Of a stretch of DNA of 39,544 nucleotides, positions 24,774 to 33,782 are shown piece by piece. This DNA comes from Lachnospiraceae bacterium. Its GTDB lineage: Bacteria > Bacillota > Clostridia > Lachnospirales > Lachnospiraceae. The notes below the pieces were generated by a model. The model worked only from the letters and a program-made list of their open reading frames with translations. It did no database searches and was not told the DNA's origin. The DNA is taken from positions 1 to 39,544 of the forward strand of contig JAGBEO010000030.1 of assembly GCA_017936885.1 (NCBI GenBank), read 5' to 3'. The position numbers and the translations under genes were made by a program. Every line of letters begins with the position of its first letter. Positions within the stretch are counted from its first letter, which is position 1.

Positions 24774-26137
24774 TCTATAGTATCTGTATGGATCTGATTT
24801 CGGCAACCGCTTATGGATATTGGATAAAGGATTTTGTGAAGAGCCGGAAACTGGCATGGATTACGGGCGTTATATATATGATCCCTATGATGCCGTCCTA
24901 CTATACGCCTGCCGAAGAATCTTTATTTCCAGTCAGCGGTCTGAGTATCTTTCTGGGATTATCGGCGATTTGCTTTCTGGACAGGAGACGGTATTTGCAG
25001 AAGCTTTTTCTGGCGGTGACTTTTTTCTCTGTCAGGTGGTTTGCCTTTCGGATCGAAAGCTGTATCGGTGTGGTGCTGGGCAGACTGTCCACGTATTACC
25101 CGGGGTATTGGGAGAGTGAATGTACCGTATATATTTTATTTGTAATAACAAGCGTTATAGAAGTGGCACTGGGAGCTGTTTTGCTGTTTGGTGCGGTTAG
25201 ATGGATGAAAAGGGCATATCGCTATAAACAGGAAGAACTGCAGCTTCGGGAGTTCGTGCTGATGTCGATGCCTTCTGCGGCAGGACTGATGGCGTATATA
25301 GTGTATCGGTATATGGATAAGCTCTATGAGGCTACCGGAAACAGCACCTATGATGCACCGCTTAGTTATCATTGGTTTAACATTCTGTTTTATCTGACGA
25401 TGTACATATCGGTTGTCAGTGTGATTGTTCTTTTCCAGAATATTAAGGAAAAAAAGCAGGAAGAGAAGCAAAATGAGCTGTTGGCGGGACAGATGGAGGA
25501 TATGAAACATCATATCAGCCGGATGGAAGCGCTGTACCGGGAGATCCGCAGCATGAAGCATGATATGGGCAATCATGTACAAGTGCTGGAAAAACTGTCT
25601 TTTCAGGTGGCTAAAAAGGATGAACAGGAGCAGATCAGGGAAGAAATGCAGGAATATGTCAGTGCGCTGAAGCGGCAGTACAGCCACGTGACGGAGGAAA
25701 TCCGTACCGGGAATCCGGTTACGGACGTGATTCTGATGGAAAAGCAGAGGGAGGCGGAAGCTAAAGGGATAGTTTTTACCTGTGATTTTCGGTATCCCCA
25801 AACAGGGGCGGTGGATGCTTTCGATCTCAGTATCATTCTGAACAATGCTCTGGAAAATGCCATAGAGGCGGCGGAGAAGTGGCAAAGCTGCGCAGGGTAT
25901 GTTAGAATCAGAAGTTATATGCGTAAGAATGCTTACATGATAGAGGTAGCTAATAATTTTACCGATAAAATAACGATTGATATGGAAACAAATCTGCCTT
26001 ATACCACGAAAGATCATAAGGAAAGCCACGGTTACGGATTGCGCAATATCCGTGAGGTTGCCCGGAAATATTATGGAGAGATTGATATTGAGGCAACGGG
26101 GGAGGAATTTTGCCTGAGTGTGATGCTGAGCGTATAG
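24734..26137 (+). CDS. GHKL sensor histidine kinase (AgrC-like)
   Basis: 467 residues. Six or so membrane helices fill residues 10-235. A coiled linker (about 237-275) leads to the phosphorylation motif SMKHDMGNH with H276, the variant typical of AgrC/NatK/CitA-like kinases. The GHKL ATPase has the N box ILNNALENAIEAAE around 368-381 and a G box GYGLRNIREVARKYYG near 435-450. A multi-helix membrane sensor suits detection of a peptide or a membrane cue. GGGGAGG precedes ATG 24734, which lies inside the regulator gene, so the pair is co-translated. About 195 bases without a gene follow; they hold an imperfect hairpin (CAGATGTA 26140-26147 with TACATCTG 26176-26183) that lacks a T-tract. Confidence 0.9.
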   Translation: MYGWDQMYELAVLIYSICMDLISATAYGYWIKDFVKSRKLAWITGVIYMIPMMPSYYTPAEESLFPVSGLSIFLGLSAICFLDRRRYLQKLFLAVTFFSVRWFAFRIESCIGVVLGRLSTYYPGYWESECTVYILFVITSVIEVALGAVLLFGAVRWMKRAYRYKQEELQLREFVLMSMPSAAGLMAYIVYRYMDKLYEATGNSTYDAPLSYHWFNILFYLTMYISVVSVIVLFQNIKEKKQEEKQNELLAGQMEDMKHHISRMEALYREIRSMKHDMGNHVQVLEKLSFQVAKKDEQEQIREEMQEYVSALKRQYSHVTEEIRTGNPVTDVILMEKQREAEAKGIVFTCDFRYPQTGAVDAFDLSIILNNALENAIEAAEKWQSCAGYVRIRSYMRKNAYMIEVANNFTDKITIDMETNLPYTTKDHKESHGYGLRNIREVARKYYGEIDIEATGEEFCLSVMLSV

Positions 26138-26332
26138 TGCAGATGTATGGCAGACAGCAATGCAGAGGGCTGCTTTACATCTGAAAAATTACGGTTCACA
26201 ACATAGATGGTTATGGCTGGTGTAGCTAAGGCCGATGTATGTTATAGAAAATAAAAAGGAAGGCAAATCCCAGGGCAGAACTTGAAATTCTGTTCGCGTC
26301 CTCAGCGGGAATGCTTCGGAATGGAGGAAAAT

Positions 26333-27199
26333 ATGACAATAGGAGCGGTAAACGGCAGCTATCAGGTGCAGCCCGGACAGATGGGCCAAAATGCGGCGGA
26401 TGATCCGGTGGCAAAGGGGATTCAGGACAAGATTGCAAAGGCACAGAAAGAGTTAAAAGAGCTGTCTGCCAATACAGAAATGAGTATTGAGCAGAAGCAG
26501 AAGAAACGGCAGGAGCTGCAGCAGGAGATCAGTGACCTGAATATGCAGTTGAGACAGCATCAGATGGAACAGAAACAAAAAGAGCGTCAGGAAAAAATGC
26601 AGTCTGTGGATGAATTGACAGGCAATAAGGAAGGTTTAAACGGTGATGGCAGGTCTGGCACGGCAGCAGGGGCAGGCAGTCAGACAGGGTTCTCTACAGT
26701 CGCTATGGAGGCGTTGATTTCTGCGGACGGAGCCAGAAGGGCGGCGCAGATGCAGGGGAGTGTCGCAGCCCGGATGGAAGGAAGGGCAGCGACACTGGAA
26801 GCAGAGATTAAGCTGGATGCGGCGCGGGGCGGTAATACGGAGCGTAAAGAGGCAGAAATGGCATCCTTGCGGGCGAAGGCACAGGCAGCACAGGCTTCGC
26901 AGATGAGTACATTGAGTGATGCAAATGAGAAATTGGAGGCCGCTGCACAGAAAGAAGCTGCGGAACATACCGAAGATGCAGCAGAGAAAGACGTGCGAAG
27001 GACCGGTGCCAAAGAGGATGCTTCTCTGACAGCGGATCGGGAGCAGAAAACCGTGGCAGGGGAAAACGGGGAGGCTGCGGGCATGGAGCAGAAAAGCGTG
27101 AGAGCCCAAAACGAGGAGACGGCAGATCAGGCAGAGGAAGCCGATACGGAGAAGGGCAGCAATGCAGCCGGATATACCCCTGTGGATGTGAGGATTTAG
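26333..27199 (+). CDS. FlxA-like family protein
   Basis: 288 residues, hydrophilic, without membrane or signal segments. Residues about 27-92 form a long charged coiled coil (KIAKAQKELKELSAN, EQKQKKRQELQQEISDL) that matches the FlxA-like family common in Lachnospiraceae. The remaining 190 residues are low-complexity, rich in Ala, Glu, Gln, Lys and Gly, and probably disordered. The end GYTPVDVRI is a small conserved-looking motif. The start is ATG 26333 with GGAGG at 26323-26327. In Escherichia coli flxA belongs to the sigma-28 flagellar regulon, but the protein's role is unknown. No convincing sigma-28 promoter is seen here. It stands alone, ended by a terminator. Confidence 0.7.
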   Translation: MTIGAVNGSYQVQPGQMGQNAADDPVAKGIQDKIAKAQKELKELSANTEMSIEQKQKKRQELQQEISDLNMQLRQHQMEQKQKERQEKMQSVDELTGNKEGLNGDGRSGTAAGAGSQTGFSTVAMEALISADGARRAAQMQGSVAARMEGRAATLEAEIKLDAARGGNTERKEAEMASLRAKAQAAQASQMSTLSDANEKLEAAAQKEAAEHTEDAAEKDVRRTGAKEDASLTADREQKTVAGENGEAAGMEQKSVRAQNEETADQAEEADTEKGSNAAGYTPVDVRI

Positions 27200-27232
27200 T
27201 AAGATATTGTGTGGCGTATGGTTCGTAGAAAG

Positions 27233-27287
27233 AAAAGACATCTGATGATCACGTGGGATACCATTGGGATCATAGGATGTCTTTTTT
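27233..27287 (+). terminator. Terminator after the FlxA-like gene
   Basis: AAAAGACATC at 27233-27242 pairs with GATGTCTTTT at 27276-27285, and inside it ATGATC (27245-27250) pairs with GATCAT (27268-27273). Six T residues end at 27287. Confidence 0.8.
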
Positions 27288-27356
27288 GCAAGTGATAGGG
27301 AAAATACTTTTCTTCCACAAATTTTTATCTTGGATAGGTGCGTGTAAATTAAAAAA

Positions 27357-27365
27357 TGGTATAAT
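27357..27365 (+). promoter_or_regulatory. Extended -10 promoter of the MBL-fold protein gene
   Basis: TGG followed by consensus TATAAT at 27360-27365. No good -35 lies 17 bases upstream, which is tolerated with an extended -10. The leader would be about 100 bases. Confidence 0.55.
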
Positions 27366-27474
27366 AAATTCATCCCATATTATTTCAACAGCATAGCAAA
27401 TGAGAAAGAGCAGATGAGAAAATGCCTGTGAAGAATTTATATTGTGGCAGACTGCTCTGACATGGAGGTTTAGG

Positions 27475-28938
27475 ATGAAAATAGTTAAGAATATCGTGTT
27501 ATGGGTGCTGTCCGCTTTTTTATTGCTTATGGCGCTTGTGCTTTTTACTGACCGCTTTTTAAGCGGCTTTTTGATGTTGGCTGCGGTGCTGCTGTGCAAT
27601 CCGCTGGTGTTAAGCCTGATTGCAAAGCGTGGTAAGCGTGTGAAAAAGAAGATATGCATACCGGGTGTTATTATATTGTTTTTGGCAGCAATTATGACGA
27701 TGCCGTCTTCAAACCAAGGGGCAACAGAGTCTGTGGCTGCGGAAGCTGCCTCCAATACTGCCAAAATGGAAGAGGCTGATGCTGCAAAGACAGGGGAAAC
27801 ATCCGAACTGATGGTACATTTCATGGATATCGGGCAGGGAGATGCCGCACTGATTGCATGTGACGGGGAATACATGCTGATCGACGCAGGGGATAACGAC
27901 AAGGGTACTGCGGTACAGAATTACCTGACGAAGCAGGGAGTCAGCAAACTGAAATATGTGATTGGCACCCATCCCGATGCGGATCATATCGGCGGTCTGG
28001 ATGTTATCTTATATAAATTTGATTGTGAAACGATTATGATGCCGGATATTACCAACGATACGGCAACCTATCGGGATGTCATTGACACGATGGACGCCAA
28101 AGGATACCGGAATACGCTGCCCCGGGTGGGGGATACCTATACCTTGGGCGGGGCGGAATTTACGATTCTTGGACCGCGGAAGACATATGGTGATACGAAT
28201 AACAGTTCTATTGTACTGCGTCTGGTTCATGGAGAGAATAGCTTCCTGTTTGCAGGGGACGCAGAGGAAGAAGCAGAGACGGATATTCTAAACGGGGATA
28301 TCATGGTGGATGCGGATGTGTTGAAGGTAGGACATCACGGAAGCCGTACGGCTTCTTCCAAGGCATTTTTGCAGGCAGTTTCCCCTACATATGCGGTGAT
28401 TAGCTGTGCAGAGGACAACAGCTACGGACATCCTCATGCAGAGACGCTCAACAATTTGCGAGCTATGGGAGTACAGGTGTTCCGTACCGATGAACAGGGA
28501 ACAATTGTGGCAACCTCGGACGGACAGCAGTTAGAATGGAACTGTGCGCCGTCAGAAACCTGGAAAGCAGGAGAGAGTACCCAGAGTGCGGATCATAAGA
28601 CAAGTGCCGCGGACGGGGCAGGACAAAATGAGGCAGCAGGTAGCGATACAGCGGCAGAAAGTGCCGCCATGGAACAGACGGCAACGCAGCCTGACGAAAC
28701 GGCACAAAATGAGGAGAAGCAGGAACAGCTTACCGGCGCAGGAGGGGGGAACGGCAGTAACTTTGAAACCGGAGAAGCGCCTGTCGGAGCCAATTATATC
28801 GGCAACAAGAGAAACGGCAAGCTGCACAGAGCATCCTGTCATACCTTGCCAAAAGCAGAAAATCAAGCTATCTTTAGTACCAGAGAGGAAGCCGTAGCCG
28901 CCGGGTACGATGATCCTTGCGGCAATTGTAAGCCGTAA
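27475..28938 (+). CDS. Membrane-anchored ComEC/Rec2-type MBL-fold hydrolase with Ada-like zinc-binding C-terminal domain
   Basis: 487 residues. Hydrophobic segments at about 7-25, 28-48 and 62-78 anchor the protein. A metallo-beta-lactamase domain follows from about 112 with MDIGQGDAAL, LIDAGDND, THPDADH (165-171), LFAGDAEEEAE and LKVGHHGSRTAS, which together form the metal site seen in the nuclease-like domain of ComEC. A low-complexity linker of about 80 residues leads to a 45-residue tail with RASCHTLP and DPCGNCKP, a pattern of Ada-type zinc-binding domains attached to extracellular DNA-acting proteins. A role on extracellular DNA, in competence or nutrient use, is inferred. The ComEC transport channel itself is absent. 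ATG 27475 has GGAGG at 27464-27468. Confidence 0.88.
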   Translation: MKIVKNIVLWVLSAFLLLMALVLFTDRFLSGFLMLAAVLLCNPLVLSLIAKRGKRVKKKICIPGVIILFLAAIMTMPSSNQGATESVAAEAASNTAKMEEADAAKTGETSELMVHFMDIGQGDAALIACDGEYMLIDAGDNDKGTAVQNYLTKQGVSKLKYVIGTHPDADHIGGLDVILYKFDCETIMMPDITNDTATYRDVIDTMDAKGYRNTLPRVGDTYTLGGAEFTILGPRKTYGDTNNSSIVLRLVHGENSFLFAGDAEEEAETDILNGDIMVDADVLKVGHHGSRTASSKAFLQAVSPTYAVISCAEDNSYGHPHAETLNNLRAMGVQVFRTDEQGTIVATSDGQQLEWNCAPSETWKAGESTQSADHKTSAADGAGQNEAAGSDTAAESAAMEQTATQPDETAQNEEKQEQLTGAGGGNGSNFETGEAPVGANYIGNKRNGKLHRASCHTLPKAENQAIFSTREEAVAAGYDDPCGNCKP

Positions 28939-28956
28939 GGACAGGTATGGAAGCAG

Positions 28957-28996
28957 ACCAGCTATTTGTTTCTGAGCGACAGCAAATAGGCCTGGT
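28957..28996 (+). promoter_or_regulatory. Hairpin without T-tract after the MBL-fold gene
   Basis: ACCAGCTATTTG at 28957-28968 pairs with CAAATAG (28983-28989) and CTGGT (28992-28996), with a two-base bulge. GGCAGATG follows, so it is not a standard terminator. A second small hairpin, GCGCC/GGCGC at 29041-29064, lies just before the thioesterase start. Confidence 0.3.
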
Positions 28997-29083
28997 GGCA
29001 GATGACAAGAAGTGTAATTCTTTGAAAAACTTTGATTACTGCGCCGATTCTTACTGACAAGGCGCTTAGAAATGAGGGATCAT

Positions 29084-29491
29084 ATGCTTGATAAAGAAAA
29101 GGTACAGGCAATTATTAAGAAAAATCCTTTTTCCCAGTTGTTAGGACTGGAATTGTTGGATGTGTCGGAAGGATATGCCAAGGGGCGGATTCCCATGAAA
29201 AAAGAATTCGGCAATATCTACGGCGGCATGCACGGCGGATGTGCTTATGCTTTGGCGGATACTGTTGCCGGCATTGCGGCAGCGACCTACGGAAATTACG
29301 TGACCACCATAGACGGTAAGATGAATTATCTGCTTCCGGTCAAAGATACGGCGTACGTATATTGCGAGGCGAAGGTGGTGCGCCAGGGCGGTACCATCGG
29401 CGTGTATCAGGCACAGATCACGGATGATGGTGGCAAGCTGCTGGATACGGCAGATTTTACTTATTACCGAATGGATGCGGAGATTGTGTGA
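29084..29491 (+). CDS. PaaI-type hotdog-fold thioesterase
   Basis: 135 residues, normal for a single hotdog domain. The signature FGNIYGGMHGGCAYALADTVAG includes His50-Gly-Gly and Asp59, where PaaI-type acyl-CoA thioesterases carry their catalytic and active-site residues. The later strands YVYCEAKVVRQGGTIGVYQAQI and TADFTYY complete the fold. The acyl substrate cannot be told. ATG 29084 has GAGGGA at 29074-29079; an ATG at 29072 would add four residues. Its stop overlaps a small downstream ORF by four bases (GTGA), which suggests translational coupling. Confidence 0.85.
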   Translation: MLDKEKVQAIIKKNPFSQLLGLELLDVSEGYAKGRIPMKKEFGNIYGGMHGGCAYALADTVAGIAAATYGNYVTTIDGKMNYLLPVKDTAYVYCEAKVVRQGGTIGVYQAQITDDGGKLLDTADFTYYRMDAEIV

Positions 29492-29649
29492 AGAGGCAGT
29501 CAGAAGAAAATAATGATGTGAGGGAATGTGTGGTAGAGATCAAGGAATTATCAGCGGATGAAAGACTGCGGATGCAGTGTGAAGCCAGAGAGGATTATTA
29601 CAGAAGATTGTCGGATCCTTTCGAGAATCGGGAAAATCCGCTGAGGTGA
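29488..29649 (+). CDS. Small ORF resembling the tail of Rpn/PD-(D/E)XK proteins
   Basis: 53 codons from GTG 29488 to TGA 29647-29649, overlapping the thioesterase stop as GTGA. The product is very charged and contains ELSADERLRMQCEAREDYYRR. This stretch reminds me of the helical segment near the C-terminus of Rpn-type proteins in Lachnospiraceae. It may therefore be a remnant of a lost Rpn gene or a free-standing small protein. No ribosome site is needed if coupled to the thioesterase. The assignment is uncertain, since the match is from memory. Confidence 0.4.
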   Translation: MKRQSEENNDVRECVVEIKELSADERLRMQCEAREDYYRRLSDPFENRENPLR

Positions 29650-29692
29650 ATTTTTCTTTTATTGAGACTTCACAAAATTTTTACAAAAATAA

Positions 29693-29719
29693 TTAGCACT
29701 CACTATTGACGAGTGCTAA
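29693..29719 (+). promoter_or_regulatory. Perfect CIRCE element (HrcA operator)
   Basis: TTAGCACTC at 29693-29701 and GAGTGCTAA at 29711-29719 flank nine bases. Every consensus position is matched. HrcA binds this DNA and represses until heat or misfolding titrates GroEL. It identifies clpB as part of the HrcA regulon; I found no CtsR repeat. Confidence 0.95.
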
Positions 29720-29734
29720 CAATGGTGCTATTGT
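29706..29734 (+). promoter_or_regulatory. clpB promoter overlapping CIRCE
   Basis: TTGACG at 29706-29711, 17 bases, TATTGT at 29729-29734 with a TGC extended -10. The -35 lies inside the CIRCE spacer. An alternative is TTTACA at 29680-29685 with TATTGA at 29704-29709, 18 bases apart, which would put CIRCE over the -10. HrcA would block either. Confidence 0.65.
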
Positions 29735-29846
29735 TAAATCAATCGATAGTGTTATATCGAAAGTAGAACAAGCGAAACAAGTTTATTTCTAATTTATTCA
29801 CAGAATAAACTGCTGATCATGAAGTAGCAGTGAGGAGGTGTATATT

Positions 29847-32432
29847 ATGAATTTAACGAAATTTACGCAGAAATCCATGCAGGCGGTGGAGGGCTGCGAG
29901 AGACTTGCTTATGAATATGGTAATCAGGAGATTGAAGAAGAACATCTGTTATTGAGTCTGCTGACCATTGATGACAGCCTGATTTTGAAGCTGATAGAGA
30001 AGATGGAGATACAGAAGGAATATTTCGTAAACCGTGTGGAGCAGGGCTTGCAAAAGCGGACCAAGGTGCAGGGCGGACAGATATATGTAGGGCAGGATCT
30101 GAATAAGGTTTTGATCGGTGCCGAGGGTGAAGCGAAGGCATTGGGCGATGAATATGTGTCCGTAGAGCATTTGTTCTTAGCCATGATCAAACATCCGAAT
30201 AAGGAAATCAAGGAGATTTTGAAAGAGTTTGGCATCACAAGGGAACGTTTCCTACAGGCATTGTCCACTGTAAGAGGCAACCAGAGGGTTACCAGCGATA
30301 ACCCGGAAGCGACCTATGATACCTTGGAGAAATACGGACAGGATCTGGTAGAGCGGGCAAGAAGCCAGAAGCTTGATCCTGTGATCGGCAGAGATAATGA
30401 GATTCGCAACGTGATCCGTATCCTTTCCAGAAAGACGAAGAATAACCCTGTGCTGATCGGTGAGCCGGGTGTCGGTAAGACGGCGGTAGCAGAAGGGCTT
30501 GCACAGCGTATTGTGCAGGGCGATGTGCCGGAAGGACTGAAGGATAAGAAGATTTTTTCATTGGATATGGGCGCACTGGTAGCCGGAGCCAAATACCGTG
30601 GTGAGTTTGAGGAACGTCTGAAAGCAGTACTGGATGATGTGAAAAACAGTGACGGACAGATCATTCTTTTCATCGATGAGCTGCATACGATCGTGGGAGC
30701 CGGTAAGACAGACGGTGCCATGGATGCCGGCAATATGCTCAAGCCTATGCTTGCCAGAGGCGAACTGCACTGTATCGGCGCTACCACATTGGATGAATAC
30801 AGACAGTATATTGAGAAAGACCCGGCATTAGAGCGGCGTTTCCAACCTGTTATGGTAGACGAACCGACGGTGGAAGACACCATATCGATCCTTCGTGGAT
30901 TAAAAGAGCGGTATGAGGTATACCACGGCGTGAAGATCATGGACAATGCGTTAGTGAGTGCGGCAGTGTTGTCGAACCGCTATATTTCCGACAGATTCCT
31001 GCCGGATAAAGCGATCGATCTGGTGGATGAAGCCTGTGCTTTGATTAAGACGGAACTGGATTCCATGCCGACAGAACTGGATGAACTGCGCCGTAAGGTC
31101 ATGCAGCTTGAGATTGAGGAAACAGCGCTCAAGAAGGAAGACGATAACCTGAGCAAAGAGCGCCTTGCCCGTTTGCAGAAAGAGCTGGCAGAATTAAAAG
31201 AGGAACTGAAAAACCGTATGGCACAGTGGGAAAATGAAAAAGCCTCTGTGGAGAAGCTGTCTAAGATCCGTGAGCAGATCGATGAGGTAAACAGCCAGAT
31301 TCAGATCGCCCAGCGTGACGGTGACTATGAGAAAGCGGCGGAACTCAGCTATGGCACGCTGCCGTCCTTAAAGCAGCAGCTTGAGATCGAGGAAGAACGA
31401 ATCGGAAAGGAAGAGCTGTCTTTGGTACATCAGAGTGTGTCGGATGAAGAGATTGCCAAGATCATATCCCGTTGGACGGGTATTCCGGTGGCGAAGCTGA
31501 CGGAAAGCGAGAGAAATAAAACCCTGCATCTGGATGATGAACTGCATAAGCGTGTGATCGGTCAAGATGAGGGCGTTACCAAGGTTACGGAGGCAATCAT
31601 CCGGTCAAAAGCGGGGATTAAAGACCCTACCAAACCGATCGGTTCCTTTCTGTTCTTAGGCCCTACGGGCGTCGGTAAGACAGAGCTTGCCAAAGCATTG
31701 GCAGCTTCGCTGTTCGATGATGAGACCAATATGGTGCGTATTGATATGAGTGAGTATATGGAGAAATATTCTGTGTCCAGACTCATCGGAGCGCCTCCCG
31801 GATATGTGGGATATGAAGAGGGCGGACAGTTGACCGAAGCAGTCAGAAGAAAACCTTATTCGGTTGTACTTTTTGATGAGATTGAAAAGGCTCATCCGGA
31901 TGTCTTCAATGTGCTTTTGCAGGTATTGGATGACGGACGTATCACGGACTCTCAGGGAAGAACGGTGGACTTCAAGAACACGATTCTGATTATGACCTCC
32001 AATATCGGTGCCGGCTATCTGCTGGACGGTATTGATGAGAACGGCAATATTACGGCAGAAGCAGAAGAAGCGGTAATGGGAGACTTGAGAAATCATTTCC
32101 GGCCGGAATTTTTGAACAGACTGGATGAAACGATCTTGTTCAAGCCTTTGACCAAGAATAATATCGGCGGTATTATTCATTTGATTATAGAGGATTTGAA
32201 TAAGAGACTGGCAGACAAAGAACTGCAGATTGAGCTGACACCGGAGGCAGAGAGTTATATCGTAGAGAATGCGTATGATCCGATCTATGGTGCAAGGCCG
32301 CTGAAACGGTATATTCAGAAGTATGTGGAGACCTTATCCGCCAAGCTAATTCTGGCAGATCAGGTGGAAGCTAAGGATACGATTCAGATTGTGTTGGAAA
32401 ACGGGGTACTCGCAGCGCGTAAGAAAGTGTGA
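29847..32432 (+). CDS. clpB: ATP-dependent disaggregase chaperone ClpB
   Basis: 861 residues, the usual ClpB length. Order: Clp N-domain ([26 protein letters not shown]), AAA-1 with Walker A GEPGVGKT (K211) and Walker B LFIDELHT, a long coiled-coil middle domain (about 400-520) that separates ClpB from ClpA and ClpC, AAA-2 with Walker A GPTGVGKT (K611), then the small C-terminal D2 domain with [10 protein letters not shown]. ClpB works with DnaK to pull proteins out of aggregates. The start is ATG 29847 with GGAGG at 29834-29838; a GTG at 29838 sits on that ribosome site. It is transcribed alone from a CIRCE-controlled promoter and followed by a terminator. Confidence 0.97.
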   Translation: MNLTKFTQKSMQAVEGCERLAYEYGNQEIEEEHLLLSLLTIDDSLILKLIEKMEIQKEYFVNRVEQGLQKRTKVQGGQIYVGQDLNKVLIGAEGEAKALGDEYVSVEHLFLAMIKHPNKEIKEILKEFGITRERFLQALSTVRGNQRVTSDNPEATYDTLEKYGQDLVERARSQKLDPVIGRDNEIRNVIRILSRKTKNNPVLIGEPGVGKTAVAEGLAQRIVQGDVPEGLKDKKIFSLDMGALVAGAKYRGEFEERLKAVLDDVKNSDGQIILFIDELHTIVGAGKTDGAMDAGNMLKPMLARGELHCIGATTLDEYRQYIEKDPALERRFQPVMVDEPTVEDTISILRGLKERYEVYHGVKIMDNALVSAAVLSNRYISDRFLPDKAIDLVDEACALIKTELDSMPTELDELRRKVMQLEIEETALKKEDDNLSKERLARLQKELAELKEELKNRMAQWENEKASVEKLSKIREQIDEVNSQIQIAQRDGDYEKAAELSYGTLPSLKQQLEIEEERIGKEELSLVHQSVSDEEIAKIISRWTGIPVAKLTESERNKTLHLDDELHKRVIGQDEGVTKVTEAIIRSKAGIKDPTKPIGSFLFLGPTGVGKTELAKALAASLFDDETNMVRIDMSEYMEKYSVSRLIGAPPGYVGYEEGGQLTEAVRRKPYSVVLFDEIEKAHPDVFNVLLQVLDDGRITDSQGRTVDFKNTILIMTSNIGAGYLLDGIDENGNITAEAEEAVMGDLRNHFRPEFLNRLDETILFKPLTKNNIGGIIHLIIEDLNKRLADKELQIELTPEAESYIVENAYDPIYGARPLKRYIQKYVETLSAKLILADQVEAKDTIQIVLENGVLAARKKV

Positions 32433-32528
32433 TATGCAGGATAAAGCAGGGGATTTGTGTCAGGTGATGCGCCGGAACGGATGATAGACTGTGCGGCAGC
32501 CGGAAAGCCAAATAGAGAAAATATAGGA

Positions 32529-32577
32529 ACTCTCGGGTAAACATGTTGTGTATTAATGTTTGCCTGGGAGTCTTTGT
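32529..32577 (+). terminator. Terminator of clpB
   Basis: ACTCTCGGGTAAACAT at 32529-32544 pairs with ATGTTTGCCTGGGAGT at 32556-32571 (16 positions, two G-T pairs and one mismatch). The tail CTTTGTG is a weak T-tract. Confidence 0.6.
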
Positions 32578-32607
32578 GTAATAGGATATCTTTTTTATCA
32601 TAATCTA

Positions 32608-32616
32608 TGGTACAAT
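32608..32616 (+). promoter_or_regulatory. Extended -10 promoter of the S66 peptidase operon
   Basis: TGG then TACAAT at 32611-32616. The -35 region is T-rich and not recognisable. The leader is about 30 bases and contains AAGGAG before ATG 32653. Confidence 0.45.
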
Positions 32617-32652
32617 GAGCAAAGAAATGTAAGGATAAAGGAGCGGAAAAAT

Positions 32653-33768
32653 ATGAGATATCCCCAGTTTTTACAATCAAACGGAACGATCGGATTTGTG
32701 GCGCCTTCTTTTGGCTGTGCTACGGAACCGTATAAAACGGCTTTCCTGCATGCGCAGGAGAAATGGGCAAAGGAAGGATTTCATCTTAAGTTCGGCCCCA
32801 ATTGTTATGCGGACAGCGGTATCGGAATCAGCAATCAACCGGATAAATGCGGTGCAGAGCTGACAGAGTATTATTGCAATGAGACAAATGATTGCCTGAT
32901 TTCCTGCGGCGGCGGTGAGCTGATGTGTGAGATTCTTGACTATGTGGATTTTGAGAAGATAAGCAAAGCAAAGCCTAAGTGGTATATGGGATTTTCAGAT
33001 AATACAAATATGACGTTTCTGCTGGCTACGCTATGTGATACGGCTGCAATCTATGGCCCCTGCGCCTCTTCTTTCGGTATGGAGCCGGGACATCCGGCGC
33101 TTCAGGATGCGATGGCTCTGCTGCAGGGCAGGAAACTAACTATGCAGGGATACGATATGTGGGAGCTGGAATCAATCAAGAATGAAGAAAATCCGCTGCA
33201 GTCGTACAACCTGACTGAAAAGACGGAGATCAAATATATCTTGCCGGATGGCAGGACGAATATAGAAAGCCTGTCTGTAAAAGGGAGCAGGCAGGAAACA
33301 GAAGGAGAAACAAAACCGGACTGTGAAGAAGCGCAGATAAGCATTGATTTTTCCGGGAGACTTCTGGGCGGCTGTATGGATTGTCTGGTGAATCTGCTTG
33401 GCACAAAATATGATAACGTAGCGGCGTTTACAGAGAAATATAAAGATGACAGTGTTCTCTGGTTTATCGAAGCCTGTGATCTGAATCTGATGAGCATCCG
33501 TCGTGCCATGTGGCAGATGGAACATGCAGGGTGGTTTAAGCATTGCAGCGGTTTCCTGATCGGCAGACCGCGAATCGGAATGGGTGTTGAAGAATTCGGT
33601 ATCGACCATTATCAGGCAGTCTATGAGATGCTGAAAAATTACAATGTGCCTGTTATGATGGATGTGGATATCGGACACTTGCCGCCGATGATGCCGCTGA
33701 TCTGCGGTGGTATGGCGCATGTGACAAGTGATGGAGAGAAGTATTCCGTGCAGATGGAGTTACGCTAG
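32653..33768 (+). CDS. S66 family peptidase (LD-carboxypeptidase / MccF-like)
   Basis: 371 residues. The serine-peptidase triad of this family can be placed: Ser115 in the elbow YMGFSDNTNMT, Glu273 in WFIEACDLN and His342 in VDIGHLPP. CGGGELMCEILDYVDF, preceding the elbow, is also typical. Members cut L,D-peptide bonds in recycled murein tripeptides/tetrapeptides or detoxify microcin-type aminoacyl nucleotides. The sequence has an insertion around 200-228 that looks variable. ATG 32653 has AAGGAG at 32638-32643. It heads an operon with a DUF4250 gene (14 bases apart) and an ASKHA gene. Which of the two roles applies is not decided by sequence. Confidence 0.85.
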   Translation: MRYPQFLQSNGTIGFVAPSFGCATEPYKTAFLHAQEKWAKEGFHLKFGPNCYADSGIGISNQPDKCGAELTEYYCNETNDCLISCGGGELMCEILDYVDFEKISKAKPKWYMGFSDNTNMTFLLATLCDTAAIYGPCASSFGMEPGHPALQDAMALLQGRKLTMQGYDMWELESIKNEENPLQSYNLTEKTEIKYILPDGRTNIESLSVKGSRQETEGETKPDCEEAQISIDFSGRLLGGCMDCLVNLLGTKYDNVAAFTEKYKDDSVLWFIEACDLNLMSIRRAMWQMEHAGWFKHCSGFLIGRPRIGMGVEEFGIDHYQAVYEMLKNYNVPVMMDVDIGHLPPMMPLICGGMAHVTSDGEKYSVQMELR

Positions 33769-33782
33769 AAGGGAGAATGAAT

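Noticed and set aside
25136-26029. Minus-strand open frame of 297 codons opposite the GHKL kinase
   Set aside because: Composition (His, Leu, Ile runs) is that of a reverse reading of a membrane kinase gene; no start signal.
26231-26238. GCCGATGT as a sigma-28 -10 for the FlxA-like gene
   Set aside because: No TAAA lies at the right distance upstream; the match alone could be chance.
26220-26332. c-di-GMP riboswitch before the FlxA-like gene
   Set aside because: GGCAAATCC and CAGGGCAGAAC recall parts of the GEMM motif, but the order and the conserved tetraloop/receptor elements are missing.
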